From NCBI RefSeq assembly GCF_030433645.1, contig NZ_JAROCG010000001.1, forward strand, positions 2,046,001 to 2,110,000: a stretch of 64,000 nt of DNA. The letters are read 5' to 3'. A program made the position numbers and the translations under genes. Shown one piece after another: positions 26,389-35,382 of the stretch. This DNA comes from Arthrobacter burdickii (GTDB lineage: Bacteria; Actinomycetota; Actinomycetes; Actinomycetales; Micrococcaceae). The number at the start of each line of letters is the position of its first letter. Position 1 is the stretch's first letter. The notes beneath the pieces are model-generated. The model searched no databases, was not told the origin of the DNA, and saw only the letters and a program-made list of their open reading frames with translations.

Positions 26389-27424
26389 GGGGCACGGTCG
26401 GCGGCGTGGGCACCTCGGCCAGCACCTCGCGCACCACGGCCTCCGTCGCGATTCCCTGTGCCCAGGACGACGGCGTGAGCGTGAGCCGATGCGCGAGGAC
26501 GGCGACGGCGCCCTCCTTGAGGTCCTCGGGAAGGACGAAGGGGCGCCCGTCGAGTACGGCGAGGGCGCGGCCCAGCAGCACGAGTGCCTGGGACCCGCGG
26601 GGCGAGGCGCCGACCTCGACCGCGGGATGGGTGCGCGTCGCGCCCGTGAGCCGCACCGCGTAGTCGATGACGTCGGCGTCCACCCCCACGGACTCGACGA
26701 CGGCCTGGAGGTGCAGCAGCCCATCGGCCGTCGTCACGCTCTCCACCCTGGTCTCGTCCTGCCGGCGCGTGATGCGGCGGGCGATGATGTCCTGTTCGCC
26801 GCCGGGGCCGGGATAGCCGAAGCGCAGGCGGACCAGGAAACGGTCCAGTTGTGCCTCCGGCAGGGGATACGTGCCCTCGAACTCGATGGGATTGGAGGTC
26901 GCGAAGACGTGGAAGGGACGCTGGAGCGGCATCGTGGTGCCCTCGGCGGAGACCTGCGCCTCCGCCATTGCTTCCAGGAGGGCGGACTGCGTCTTCGGGG
27001 ACGTCCTGTTGATCTCGTCGGCGAGGAACAGGCCCGCGAAGACCGGTCCCGGCCGGAACTCGAACTCCCGCGTGGCCGGATTGAAGATGGACGATCCCGT
27101 CACGTCCGACGGCAGGAGATCGGGCGTGAACTGCAGGCGCCGGAAGTCGAGGCCGAGCGCCTGGGCCAGGGTCTTGGCCGCGAGGGTCTTTCCGAGTCCG
27201 GGGAGGTCCTCGAACAGGACGTGGCCGCCGGCCAGTACCGCTGCCAGGGCCAGGCGCAGCGGTTCGTGGGCGCCGACGACGACGGTCCCGGTGCGCTCGA
27301 GGATCGCCCGGCCGAGGGTGGCGGCCGTGTCGACGGGACCGTCGCCGGCATCCGCTCCTGTGGTGGGCCCGGTGGTGGCTCCGGTGGTAGGTGCAGTGGA
27401 ACGGGTGGAGTCAGGGGCGGTCAT
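26381..27424 (-). CDS. MoxR family AAA+ ATPase
   Basis: A 347-aa AAA+ chaperone-like ATPase. After a Thr/Ala/Gly-rich N-terminus come Walker A (EDLPGLGKT), the conserved LQFTPDLLPSDVTGSSIF, Walker B (GLFLADEINR), sensor 1 (VFATSNPIEFEGTYPLPEAQ) and the lid domain. MoxR proteins remodel or mature protein complexes, often together with DUF58 partners as here. It overlaps the upstream small membrane-protein gene by 14 nt and the DUF58 gene by 8 nt, so all are one polycistronic unit. Confidence 0.93.
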   Translation of the reverse strand: MTAPDSTRSTAPTTGATTGPTTGADAGDGPVDTAATLGRAILERTGTVVVGAHEPLRLALAAVLAGGHVLFEDLPGLGKTLAAKTLAQALGLDFRRLQFTPDLLPSDVTGSSIFNPATREFEFRPGPVFAGLFLADEINRTSPKTQSALLEAMAEAQVSAEGTTMPLQRPFHVFATSNPIEFEGTYPLPEAQLDRFLVRLRFGYPGPGGEQDIIARRITRRQDETRVESVTTADGLLHLQAVVESVGVDADVIDYAVRLTGATRTHPAVEVGASPRGSQALVLLGRALAVLDGRPFVLPEDLKEGAVAVLAHRLTLTPSSWAQGIATEAVVREVLAEVPTPPTVPRG

Positions 27425-27956
27425 GGGTCTCCTGGCGTGCGGGTACGGCTGCGTCGGCTCGCGGATGGCGTGCCGTGTCGGCTGTCGCGTCGGCGGTGTG
27501 GAATCGGGGCGTGCTGGACGGTCCGGTTTCCGGCGGTTTCAGGATCATCCGCTCAAGCTCGTCGAGGAAGGTCCTGATCTCGCGATGCGTCAGGTCCGAC
27601 GGGTCGGCCCGCGCGAGGAAGGCGTCGAGTGCATCGCTCCTCGGGGCGTCCGGGCGTGCGGCGACGACCGAGGTGGCGATGGCCTGCACGTCGAGGACCG
27701 CGCGCGTGCCGGGCTCGGTGGACGACAGCGAGAACTCGAGCGCCTGGATGTCTCCGAGGCCGCGGGTAGGCTCGGGCAGTGCCGGCAGGGTGGGCCGGAG
27801 GACGTCGAGAGCTTCGAGGAGCCCGTTGGCGATTCCTGCTGCCAGCGCCGCGCCCACGAGGGCGACGGCGTGGCGGCCATCGAGGCCGAAGAACCAGCCG
27901 GCGACCAGCGCGAGCCCGACCAGTACGCCGGTGACGGCCCATGCGGAGGGCTTCAC
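27411..27956 (-). CDS. Membrane protein of unknown function in the MoxR operon
   Basis: A 181-aa protein with two hydrophobic helices at the N-terminus (MKPSAWAVTGVLVGLALVAGWFFG and a second at ~30-48), followed by a soluble part with a short helical segment (THREIRTFLDELERMILKPP). I do not recognise the family with certainty. It overlaps the DUF4129 gene upstream by 4 nt and moxR downstream by 14 nt, which strongly supports it as a real, coupled gene. Confidence 0.8.
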   Translation of the reverse strand: MKPSAWAVTGVLVGLALVAGWFFGLDGRHAVALVGAALAAGIANGLLEALDVLRPTLPALPEPTRGLGDIQALEFSLSSTEPGTRAVLDVQAIATSVVAARPDAPRSDALDAFLARADPSDLTHREIRTFLDELERMILKPPETGPSSTPRFHTADATADTARHPRADAAVPARQETHDRP

Positions 27957-28711
27957 GGGGGAGTCCCGCCGCGCCGCGACCCGCGCGATGCCAGCGCGGC
28001 CGACAGCTCATCGATGCTGGCGGCGGCCAGTTCACGGTCGGCCGGCAGGAGGCCGGGGGAGCGATCGTGCCTCTCCTGCCCGAAGCGGGCCCGCTGGTAC
28101 AGCCGGTTGAGGGTGGACAGCGGCCGGGGTGGAAGGGCGAGCGCCGAGGACACCGCGACGGCGAAGTCCGTCGTCGTCTCGGCCGGCCTGCGCCCGGCGC
28201 CCGCCGCCGCGCACAGGCGCTCGAAATCCAGCCAGCACCGGATGACGGCGTCGGACGTGTCCGTGCCGGCTGCGAGTGCTGCGCGGGATGCCTCCGCCCA
28301 CGCGGGCAGGGCGTCGGCCATGAGGGAGGTTCCCGGCCGCTGGAGTTCCGTCTGGTCCAGGACCCCGTCCAGCTGCGGCGATCGGAATCGCGGCAGGAAC
28401 CGGAGCAGGAACCGCAGCAGGAGCGCGATCGCGACCATGACCAGGAGCAGCAGGGCGGTGGCCGCCATGTCGCCGCTGATGACGAGGCGCTCGCCGTCGT
28501 CGGGCAGCGCCTCCGGCGACTGCGTCGCGGAGGGTCCCTGCTGCTCCAGGCCGGCGACGGAGGGGTCGATCACCGGCTCGGCCGACAGCTGTCCCATGTA
28601 ACCGGCGGCGATGACTGCGAGAACGAGCACGAGGACGGTGAGCACGGGGCCGGTGAGTGCCGGGACGGTGCGTGGCCGGTGGCTCGACTGCGTCGTGCCC
28701 TTCGTCCCCAC
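27953..28711 (-). CDS. DUF4129 domain-containing membrane protein
   Basis: A 252-aa protein with two transmembrane segments (PVLTVLVLVLAVIAAGYMG and MAATALLLLVMVAIALLLRFLL) and a C-terminal DUF4129 domain (AVIRCWLDFERLCAAAGAGRRPAETTTDFAV ... LYQRARFG), the cytosolic helical part commonly fused to transglutaminases. GTG at 28711 is preferred because GGGGGA precedes it. A TTG at 28774 would lie upstream of a -10-like TAGGCT. First gene of the five-gene MoxR operon, located behind the tRNA-Arg terminator. Confidence 0.85.
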   Translation of the reverse strand: MGTKGTTQSSHRPRTVPALTGPVLTVLVLVLAVIAAGYMGQLSAEPVIDPSVAGLEQQGPSATQSPEALPDDGERLVISGDMAATALLLLVMVAIALLLRFLLRFLPRFRSPQLDGVLDQTELQRPGTSLMADALPAWAEASRAALAAGTDTSDAVIRCWLDFERLCAAAGAGRRPAETTTDFAVAVSSALALPPRPLSTLNRLYQRARFGQERHDRSPGLLPADRELAAASIDELSAALASRGSRRGGTPP

Positions 28712-28772
28712 GATTCCCCCGCCGGTAGGTGCCAGTGCGGGCCCCGCGGGGCCGCGTGCTGTGGAGCCTACC

Positions 28773-28810
28773 AAAAACAGAACCGCCGCCGGCCTGGTGG
28801 CCGACGGCGG
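28773..28810 (-). terminator. Terminator of tRNA-Arg
   Basis: On the minus strand a 12-bp stem (CCGCCGTCGGCC, loop ACCA, GGCCGGCGGCGG, one T-G pair) is followed by TTCTGTTTTTGG, a good U-tract. It begins 22 nt after the tRNA 3' end. Confidence 0.85.
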
Positions 28811-28831
28811 TGGACTCTGCGTGAGTCGGGG

Positions 28832-28904
28832 TGCCCTCGATAGGATTCGAACCTACGACCTTCTGCTCCGGAGGCAGACGCTCTATCCCCTGAGCTACGA
28901 AGGC
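28832..28904 (-). tRNA. tRNA-Arg (anticodon CCG)
   Basis: A 73-nt cloverleaf on the minus strand: acceptor GCCTTCG/CGAGGGC, D-arm GCTC...GAGC, anticodon stem TCTGC/GCAGA with loop CTCCGGA (anticodon CCG, reading CGG), T-arm GTAGG-TTCGAAT-CCTAT. The discriminator is A and CCA is not encoded. A -10-like TAAGCT lies about 40 nt upstream and a terminator follows directly. Confidence 0.96.
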
Positions 28905-28941
28905 AGACACGGGAACTCCCGCATCCGTAAGGGACTCATCG

Positions 28942-28947
28942 AGCTTA
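28942..28947 (-). promoter_or_regulatory. -10 of tRNA-Arg
   Basis: TAAGCT on the minus strand, 37 nt upstream of the mature tRNA 5' end, leaving a precursor leader of about 30 nt. Confidence 0.45.
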
Positions 28948-28990
28948 GCAGGTAGTGCTTCTCCCGGAAAACACGGCGGCGGACGGGCGG

Positions 28991-30499
28991 TCAGTAGCCC
29001 AGGAACGCGTCCGTGCGCACGCGCGGGACGCCGGCCTTGCGGACTTCCGCGCGGATCTCGCCGATGAGCTTCGGCGAACCCGAGACGAGCACCCTGCGCT
29101 TCCTGAGGTCCGGCACGGCGGCGAGGAGGTTCTCCGCATCAGGAGCCGGGCCCCCGTAGGTCCAGCCGTCGGGCAGGGCCGGGGACTCTGCGCCGGGCAC
29201 GAACAGCACCACGCGGGTGCCCAGGTCGGCCAGCTCGTCCCGGAACGCGATGTCCTCCTCGCTCCGGACGACGTAGGCGAGGACGACGTCGCGCTCCTCG
29301 CCACGCGCGGCCAGGTCCCGCAGCTGGCTGATGAACGGCGTCACGCCGATCCCTCCGGCTGCGAGCAGCAGGGGCACCGACCGGTCGCGCGGCAGGCAGA
29401 AATCCCCTCCGACGAGGGTGCCGGTGATGCGTGCCTCCCTGGGCAGTTCGAGGAGGGCCTTCTTGAAGGAGCTGCCCGCTTCCGTGGTCCGCACGCCGAA
29501 GGTGACCGCGGACGTGTCCTGCGGCGCGGACGTGATGCTGAAGACCCTGCGGCTGCCGCGGCCGTCGGCGTCGCGGTGCGGCATGCTGAGTTCCATGTAC
29601 TGGCCGGCACGGAACCGCACGGGCCGCGAGGGCTCGAAGACGAGTTCCGTGCTGGTCGGCGTGAGCTGCCGCGCGCCGGCGAAGGACAGCCGCACGCCGC
29701 GCCGCTGGCCCAGGAAGAAGGCCCCCGCGTTGCCCATGACCAGGGCGAACTCCGGGCCCAGGAAGACCGGGCCGATGGACAGCTGGAGGGCGAGGACGGT
29801 GGCCACGATCGCGGCGAACAGCCACTGCTGCCAGCGAAGCGGCGGCAGTGTGAGCGGCTCGGTCATCATAAAGCCGACCAGGAACAGGAGGGGATACGAC
29901 GTGAGGACCAGCTGCAGGCCCGCACCGGGAGTCATGCCGCCCTGCATCAGTCCGACGAGCAGGATGCCGATGCCCACGACGAGGAACACCACGGCCATGG
30001 AGAGCTTCCGCGTCCGGTAGAGGAGGAGGGCGGCGCCGACGGCGACGACGGGGAGCATGTAGGCGTTGGCGACCCACCATCCCGCTGCGCCCACTCCCAG
30101 CAGGGTCGCGACGACGGCGCCTGTCGCGGCGGGATTGAAGATGTGGCGCCCCCGGAAGGCCAGCAGGAACTTCGAAGCCCCTGCGGCGATGCCGGCCACC
30201 AGGATGCCGCCGAGGCCGGCCGTGGTGCCCGACGGGAACATGATGAGGAACAGGATCAGCCCCGTGATGAGCGACGAGTCCCCGTGCGGACGCAGCCGCA
30301 GGATCAGGGCCAGGAGCCGCGTGCCGATGATCGTTCCGCCGACCGCGGCGAGGAGGGTCCCGCCGAGTTCGGTCGGCGTAAACGCGAGGAGGCCCGCCAG
30401 CGACAGCACGAGGGCCTCGACGGTCAGGACCAGGAGCAGGGCCAGCGTCAGCCGGTACATGGTCAGGCGGCCCAGCAGGGCGTCGAGTGCTGTGGTCAT
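28991..30499 (-). CDS. RnfD/NqrB-like membrane protein fused to a ferredoxin-NADP reductase domain
   Basis: A 502-aa fusion. The N-terminal ~270 residues hold about nine transmembrane helices with the RnfD/NqrB-like GRHIFNPAATGAV. The C-terminal ~220 residues form an FNR-type flavoprotein: FAD motif RVFSIT, flanking FRAGQYMELSMP, and NAD(P) motif LLAAGGIGVTPF. It probably takes electrons from cytosolic NAD(P)H through FAD and passes them across the membrane. It overlaps apbE by 4 nt (ATGA). The next gene product is a flavin-binding lipoprotein, a likely extracytosolic acceptor. The other Rnf/Nqr subunits are absent nearby, so this is a reduced, fused version. Confidence 0.88.
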   Translation of the reverse strand: MTTALDALLGRLTMYRLTLALLLVLTVEALVLSLAGLLAFTPTELGGTLLAAVGGTIIGTRLLALILRLRPHGDSSLITGLILFLIMFPSGTTAGLGGILVAGIAAGASKFLLAFRGRHIFNPAATGAVVATLLGVGAAGWWVANAYMLPVVAVGAALLLYRTRKLSMAVVFLVVGIGILLVGLMQGGMTPGAGLQLVLTSYPLLFLVGFMMTEPLTLPPLRWQQWLFAAIVATVLALQLSIGPVFLGPEFALVMGNAGAFFLGQRRGVRLSFAGARQLTPTSTELVFEPSRPVRFRAGQYMELSMPHRDADGRGSRRVFSITSAPQDTSAVTFGVRTTEAGSSFKKALLELPREARITGTLVGGDFCLPRDRSVPLLLAAGGIGVTPFISQLRDLAARGEERDVVLAYVVRSEEDIAFRDELADLGTRVVLFVPGAESPALPDGWTYGGPAPDAENLLAAVPDLRKRRVLVSGSPKLIGEIRAEVRKAGVPRVRTDAFLGY

Positions 30500-31356
30500 C
30501 GGAACAGGGCTCCTGCGAGGGGGGCGGAATAGCGGGCGCGTCCGTCCGAGTACACCACGACGTAGTCGAATGTGAAGGCCTCCGCGAGCGTCGCGGGGTC
30601 GGTGACGAAGAGGGCCGTGCACAGTCCGTCGGCGGTCATGGCGTCCTCTGCGAGGACCCACGTGGCGACGACCGTGTCGACGCAGCGGCCGGTGCGGGCA
30701 TCGAGGATGTGGTGCAGCCCGTCGCCCCACACCCTGCGGTTGGACGCCGATGCGCAGAGCGCCCCGGAGCCCAGGCGGACCGTCCCGATGGCGGACGACG
30801 GATCGTAGGGATGCTCGAGGGCGACGGTGATCGCGCCGGAGCCGATCCGCCGCATATCCCCGCCGGCGTCCACGATCGCGTCCTCGTGGCCTGCGGCGAC
30901 GAGGCTCTCCAGCAGGAGGTCGACGAGCTGGCCCTTGCCGGCGGCACCGACGTCCAGGAGGGCCGGCTCCCGCAGGGTGATGCCCTGGTCCGTCCACTGC
31001 AGGACGTCGTCCCACGCGCGTGCCGGCGCCGGGTCCGCCGTCACGGCGAAGGAGTAGTCGGCGTCGTACCCCGAGTCCGCCAGCCGGTCACCGACGAGGG
31101 GTGAGACACCGCCGTCGGTGAGGTCGTAGAGCATCCGCAGGAGGCCGCCGAGCCGTGCACCGTGGTCCGGCAGGACGAGCTGACCGCCGTCGGCCGCGAG
31201 CGCTGTGACTCCCGAGTCGCTCCGGAAGCGCGAGTAGAGCCGGTCGTAGTCCTCCACGAGGCGCAGCAGGTCCGTTGTCTGCTCCGGTGACAGCGGCGTC
31301 GTGCAGTCCACGCGCCAGCGGGTGCCGATCGCGTCGAAGCTGAAGGAGTCGGTCAT
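30496..31356 (-). CDS. apbE: FAD:protein FMN transferase (ApbE)
   Basis: A 286-aa ApbE-family enzyme that attaches FMN covalently to Thr/Ser of flavoproteins outside the cytosol using FAD and Mg2+. Family landmarks are RFRSDSGVTAL near the N-terminus, LDVGAAGKGQLVD in the middle, AIVDAGGDMR and the C-terminal ILDARTGRCVD followed by AEDAMTADGLCTALF. No signal peptide or lipobox is evident, which is unusual for an enzyme that modifies exported proteins. The gene is 7 nt downstream of the FMN-binding lipoprotein gene and overlaps the RnfD-FNR gene, so substrate, modifier and reductase are encoded together. Confidence 0.92.
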   Translation of the reverse strand: MTDSFSFDAIGTRWRVDCTTPLSPEQTTDLLRLVEDYDRLYSRFRSDSGVTALAADGGQLVLPDHGARLGGLLRMLYDLTDGGVSPLVGDRLADSGYDADYSFAVTADPAPARAWDDVLQWTDQGITLREPALLDVGAAGKGQLVDLLLESLVAAGHEDAIVDAGGDMRRIGSGAITVALEHPYDPSSAIGTVRLGSGALCASASNRRVWGDGLHHILDARTGRCVDTVVATWVLAEDAMTADGLCTALFVTDPATLAEAFTFDYVVVYSDGRARYSAPLAGALFR

Positions 31357-31363
31357 GCCGGGC

Positions 31364-31972
31364 CTAGAGCCGGGCTTCGCTCTTGATCTTGCCGGTCGCA
31401 TCGTTGAAGCCACCGCTGGTCAGCGAGGACCCCGCCACCTTGTCGACGGAGAGTTCGTCGAGCTTCTTCCCGACGATGGCATCCGAGATGCCCCCCGCGA
31501 AGCGCCCCTGGTACTCCCTCGTGGTCGGGTTGTCGGGCTTCGGTTCGACCTCGACGGCGGTGACGACGTCGGCCTCGAGCGTGAGGGTCACGCCCACTTC
31601 CTCCGGCCCTGCGGGCGACTGGTAGGAACCCGTCGAGGTGTAGGTGCCATCCCTGTAGGCCTGCTCGCCGGCGGCGGCTCCGGTCTCCGCCGGCCCGGTG
31701 GCCGCCGTCTCCTCCGGCCCGGTGGTTGCGGGAGCATCCGCAGCGGCCCCTGCCGGTGTTCCGGCCTCGGCCCCCGCGCAGCCGGCGGCACCGAGGATCG
31801 AGACGGCGGCGAGTGCCGTCAGCACGCGCTTGTGTGCGGGGAAGGCGGTCCTGCCGGTCGTCCCGGGTCGGGACGTGCCGGACGTCGTGCCGGCGGATGT
31901 AGCAGAGGATGGGGCGGCGGATGGGGCAGCGGTTCTGTCAGCGGGTGTGCCGGCCGGGCCTGTTCTGGTCAC
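31364..31972 (-). CDS. FMN-binding domain lipoprotein
   Basis: A 202-aa exported protein: a long Thr/Ser/Ala-rich N-region, a hydrophobic stretch (VLTALAAVSILGAAG) ending in a lipobox-like GAAGC, an Ala/Thr/Glu-rich linker, then a single FMN_bind domain (DGTYTSTGSYQSP ... GVTLTLEADVVTAVEV). The ApbE target motif is DKVAGSSLTSGGF; the usual SGAT is AGSS, so Ser would carry the FMN. It is likely the membrane-anchored extracytosolic electron carrier of the adjacent redox module. GTG start supported by AGGAG 6 nt upstream. First gene of the operon, divergent from argS. Confidence 0.87.
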   Translation of the reverse strand: MTRTGPAGTPADRTAAPSAAPSSATSAGTTSGTSRPGTTGRTAFPAHKRVLTALAAVSILGAAGCAGAEAGTPAGAAADAPATTGPEETAATGPAETGAAAGEQAYRDGTYTSTGSYQSPAGPEEVGVTLTLEADVVTAVEVEPKPDNPTTREYQGRFAGGISDAIVGKKLDELSVDKVAGSSLTSGGFNDATGKIKSEARL

Positions 31973-32188
31973 TGCGTGCTCCTGGTGGTCGTCGCGGTGC
32001 GGGGGACTCCGCACGAGAATGGTTGAATCTGAAAGTAACGCGTGGAGCCGGTCCCGGGTTCCATCGGTGCTTCGTTTCCGGCAGCCCCAGGGACTGTTCC
32101 GTCCGGTCGCGGCCTCTCCCGAAACGGGGCGGCGGCCTGCGCGAGTTGAGCCGCGTCACGAAAATCAGGGTGCCGCGGCCCGTGTCGC

Positions 32189-32194
32189 TATGCT
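32189..32194 (+). promoter_or_regulatory. -10 of argS (leaderless)
   Basis: TATGCT, 6 nt upstream of the GTG start of argS. No Shine-Dalgarno lies between, so transcription probably begins at the start codon. Confidence 0.55.
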
Positions 32195-32200
32195 TGACGG

Positions 32201-33850
32201 GTGACTCCCGAAGAACTCTCTGCCGCTATATCCGCATGCCTGAAGGCCGCCGTCGAGGCGGGCGACCTCAGCATCGACCTCCCCTCCGAGGTGCGGGTGG
32301 AGCGACCGAAGAACCGGGAGCACGGCGACTGGGCGACGAACATCGCCCTCCAGCTCGGCAAGAAGGCGGGCATGAACCCGCGGGCCTTCGCCCAGCTCCT
32401 GAGCGACCGCCTCGCAGCGATCGATGGCGTGAAGAGCGTCGACATCGCCGGTCCGGGCTTCCTCAACATCACTCTCGACGCCGGAGCGGCCGGTGAACTC
32501 GCCCGCACCATCGTCGAGTCGGGACGCACCTACGGGGGCAGCGATGCGCTCGCAGGCCAGAAGATCAACCTCGAATTCGTCTCGGCGAATCCCACAGGTC
32601 CCATCCATATCGGCGGAACCCGGTGGGCGGCGGTGGGAGACGCGCTGGCGCGTGTGCTCCAGTCGCAGGGTGCGTCCGTGGTGCGGGAGTACTACTTCAA
32701 CGACCACGGCGCGCAGATCGACCGGTTCGCCCGCTCCCTCTTCGCGAGCGCGTCCGGGCAGGCCGCTCCGGAGGACGGCTACGGCGGTCAGTACATCGAG
32801 GACATCGCCCAGCGCGTCGTCTCCGCAGAGCCGGACATCCTGTCCCTCGAGGAGGCCGACGCGATCGAACGCTTCCGGGTGGTCGGCGTGGACTTCATGT
32901 TCACCGACATCAAGAAGTCGCTCCACGACTTCGGGGTCGACTTCGACGTCTACTTCCACGAGCACTCGCTGTTCGAGAACGACTTCGTCGGGGGCCTCCT
33001 CGAGCAGCTGAAGGGCTCCGGCAACCTCTTCTACGAGGATGGCGCCTGGTGGCTGAAGTCGACCGACTTCGGCGACGACCGCGACCGCGTGGTCATCAAG
33101 TCGGACGGATCGCCCGCCTACATCGCGGGTGACATCGGCTACTTCGTCAACAAGCGCAGGCGGGGCTTCGACCTCAACATCATCATGCTGGGCGCCGACC
33201 ACCACGGGTACGTCGCGCGCCTGAAGGCTGCCGCCGCGGCTCTCGGCGACGACCCTGACAGCGTCGAGGTCCTCATCGGCCAGATGGTGAACCTCATGCA
33301 GAACGGCGCGCCCGTCCGGATGTCCAAGCGTGCCGGCACGGTCGTGACCCTCGAGGACCTCGTTGATGCGGTGGGCGTCGACGCCGCGCGGTACACCCTG
33401 GCCCGGTTCTCCGCCGACTCCAACATCGACATCGACCTCGACCTGCTCACGCGGCGCACGAACGAGAACCCCGTGTTCTACGTGCAGTACGCCCATGCCC
33501 GGACGCACGCCGTCGCACGCAATGCCGTGTCCGCCGGAGTGGACACCAGCACCTTCGACGCCGCGTCGCTCAGCCACCCCACCGAGGGTGAGCTGCTGGC
33601 GGCGCTCGGCCAGTTCCCCGGCGTCGTCGCGCAGTCCGCGACCTTCCGCGAGCCGCACCGGGTGGCGCGCCACCTGGAGGTCATCGCAGGGACCTACCAC
33701 CGCTGGTACGACGCCTGCCGCGTCGCCCCGCTCGGCGAGGCCGCCGTCGAGGACGTGCACCGCTCGCGCCTGTGGCTGAACAACGCGACGCAGCAGGTCC
33801 TGGCCAACGGCCTGGACCTCCTCGGCGTGTCCGCGCCGGAGAGGATGTAG
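32201..33850 (+). CDS. argS: Arginyl-tRNA synthetase
   Basis: A 549-aa class I aminoacyl-tRNA synthetase charging tRNA-Arg. The N-terminal additional domain (Arg_tRNA_synt_N) is followed by the catalytic fold with the HIGH-like [11 protein letters not shown], the family's [13 protein letters not shown], a MSK motif ([16 protein letters not shown]) and a C-terminal DALR anticodon domain ending in [10 protein letters not shown]. The GTG start is probably leaderless. Gene order argS-lysA-hom-thrC-thrB is characteristic of Actinobacteria, and the stop is 2 nt before lysA. Confidence 0.97.
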   Translation: MTPEELSAAISACLKAAVEAGDLSIDLPSEVRVERPKNREHGDWATNIALQLGKKAGMNPRAFAQLLSDRLAAIDGVKSVDIAGPGFLNITLDAGAAGELARTIVESGRTYGGSDALAGQKINLEFVSANPTGPIHIGGTRWAAVGDALARVLQSQGASVVREYYFNDHGAQIDRFARSLFASASGQAAPEDGYGGQYIEDIAQRVVSAEPDILSLEEADAIERFRVVGVDFMFTDIKKSLHDFGVDFDVYFHEHSLFENDFVGGLLEQLKGSGNLFYEDGAWWLKSTDFGDDRDRVVIKSDGSPAYIAGDIGYFVNKRRRGFDLNIIMLGADHHGYVARLKAAAAALGDDPDSVEVLIGQMVNLMQNGAPVRMSKRAGTVVTLEDLVDAVGVDAARYTLARFSADSNIDIDLDLLTRRTNENPVFYVQYAHARTHAVARNAVSAGVDTSTFDAASLSHPTEGELLAALGQFPGVVAQSATFREPHRVARHLEVIAGTYHRWYDACRVAPLGEAAVEDVHRSRLWLNNATQQVLANGLDLLGVSAPERM

Positions 33851-33852
33851 CC

Positions 33853-35382
33853 GTGGCTGCCGAAGCATCCCCGCTCGCCCCGGAGTGGCTGTCCGTTCCC
33901 GCCGACCCGGCCCGGCTCGACGCCAAGCTGTGGGCCGAGGACGTGGACCGCGGACCCGACGGCGTGCTGCAGGTCGACGGGATCCCCGTGACCGAGCTCG
34001 CCCGGCAGTACGGCACGCCCCTGTTCGTTCTGTCCGAGCGCGACTTCCGCACCCGTGCCGCCACGTTCCGCGACGCGTTCGACGACGCCTTCCGCGACCT
34101 GTGCGGGGGAGTGGACGTCTTCTACGCGGGCAAGTCCTTCCTCTGCACCGAGGTGGCGCACTGGGTCCGCGAGGAAGGGCTCGGGCTCGACACCTGCTCC
34201 GGCGGCGAGCTCGCCGTGGCCCTCCGCGCAGGCCTGCCCGGCTCCCGTATCGGACTCCACGGGAACAACAAGTCGGCGGCTGAGATCACGCGCGCCATCG
34301 ACGCGGACCTCGGACGGATCGTCGTCGACAGCCTCCAGGAGGTCGCCCTCGTGGGGGATCTCGCCCTGCAGCGGGGCCGCCAGGCCAACGTCATGCTCCG
34401 CCTCACGCCAGGGGTCCACGCGCACACGCACGAGTTCATCGCGACGGCCCACGAGGACCAGAAGTTCGGACTCTCCCTGACCACCGAGCAGGGTCCGGGG
34501 CAGGTGGACGGGGCCGACGGCGATGCCTCCTCGCCTGCCGCGCGCGCCGTCGCGGATGCCCTGGCCCACCCCGGCATCAACCTCCTCGGCGTGCACTGCC
34601 ACATCGGGTCGCAGATCTTCGAGCCCGAGGGCTTCGAACTCGCGGCGAAGCGGCTGCTGGGATTCCTGGCCGGAGTCCGCGACCGCCACGGGGTCGAACT
34701 CGCGGAACTCGACCTCGGCGGGGGCTACGGCATCGCCTACACCGAAGCCGACGAGCCGCGCCCCGCCGCGGAGATCGCGCGCGCCATGGCCGCCGTCGTC
34801 GGTGCGACCTGCCGCGAACTGGGACTGCGGGTGCCCCGGATCTCGATCGAACCGGGCCGCGCCATCGTGGGCCCGACGACCTTCACCCTCTACACCGCGG
34901 GCACCACGAAGACGGTGCGCGTCGACGCGGCCGCGAACGGGTCCGAGGTGGTGGAGGACACCTCCGTTACGCATCCGCGACGCTATGTGTCGGTGGACGG
35001 GGGCATGAGCGACAATGCCCGTCCGGTGCTCTACGGCGCGGATTACTCGGCCGTTCTGGCCTCGAGGACCCCGGAGGCGAGCCCCGTGCTCTCCCGTGTG
35101 GTTGGAAAACACTGCGAGAGCGGTGACATTGTGGTGAGGGACGTCTACCTCCCCGATGACACCGGAGCCGGCGACCTCCTCGCCGTTCCGGGAACCGGAG
35201 CCTACTGCTGGGTGCTGTCGAGCAACTACAACTACCTGACGCGCCCGCCCGTCGTGGCGGTGGCCGACGCTGCTGCCCGGTTCATCGTGCGCGGTGAGAC
35301 CGAGGAGGACCTGTTCCGCAGGGACGTCCAGCGCGAACCCGCATTGCCAGCCACGGATTCAGGAGCACCACGGACCGCATGA
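33853..35382 (+). CDS. lysA: Diaminopimelate decarboxylase
   Basis: A 509-aa PLP enzyme making L-lysine from meso-diaminopimelate. PLP-binding Lys94 lies in FYAGKSFLC; HCHIGSQIF, DLGGGYGIAY and the C-terminal CESGD provide phosphate, diaminopimelate and active-site contacts. The sequence is somewhat longer than usual because of an insert around residue 220 (GADGDASSPAAR). GTG start 2 nt after the argS stop, with GAGAGGA upstream in argS, so translation is coupled. Cytosolic, last step of lysine synthesis. Confidence 0.97.
   Translation: MAAEASPLAPEWLSVPADPARLDAKLWAEDVDRGPDGVLQVDGIPVTELARQYGTPLFVLSERDFRTRAATFRDAFDDAFRDLCGGVDVFYAGKSFLCTEVAHWVREEGLGLDTCSGGELAVALRAGLPGSRIGLHGNNKSAAEITRAIDADLGRIVVDSLQEVALVGDLALQRGRQANVMLRLTPGVHAHTHEFIATAHEDQKFGLSLTTEQGPGQVDGADGDASSPAARAVADALAHPGINLLGVHCHIGSQIFEPEGFELAAKRLLGFLAGVRDRHGVELAELDLGGGYGIAYTEADEPRPAAEIARAMAAVVGATCRELGLRVPRISIEPGRAIVGPTTFTLYTAGTTKTVRVDAAANGSEVVEDTSVTHPRRYVSVDGGMSDNARPVLYGADYSAVLASRTPEASPVLSRVVGKHCESGDIVVRDVYLPDDTGAGDLLAVPGTGAYCWVLSSNYNYLTRPPVVAVADAAARFIVRGETEEDLFRRDVQREPALPATDSGAPRTA

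Noticed and set aside
28832-28904. tRNA-Arg as an integration site for a mobile element
   Set aside because: No integrase gene and no duplicated tRNA 3' end were seen on either side, and the flanking genes look chromosomal.
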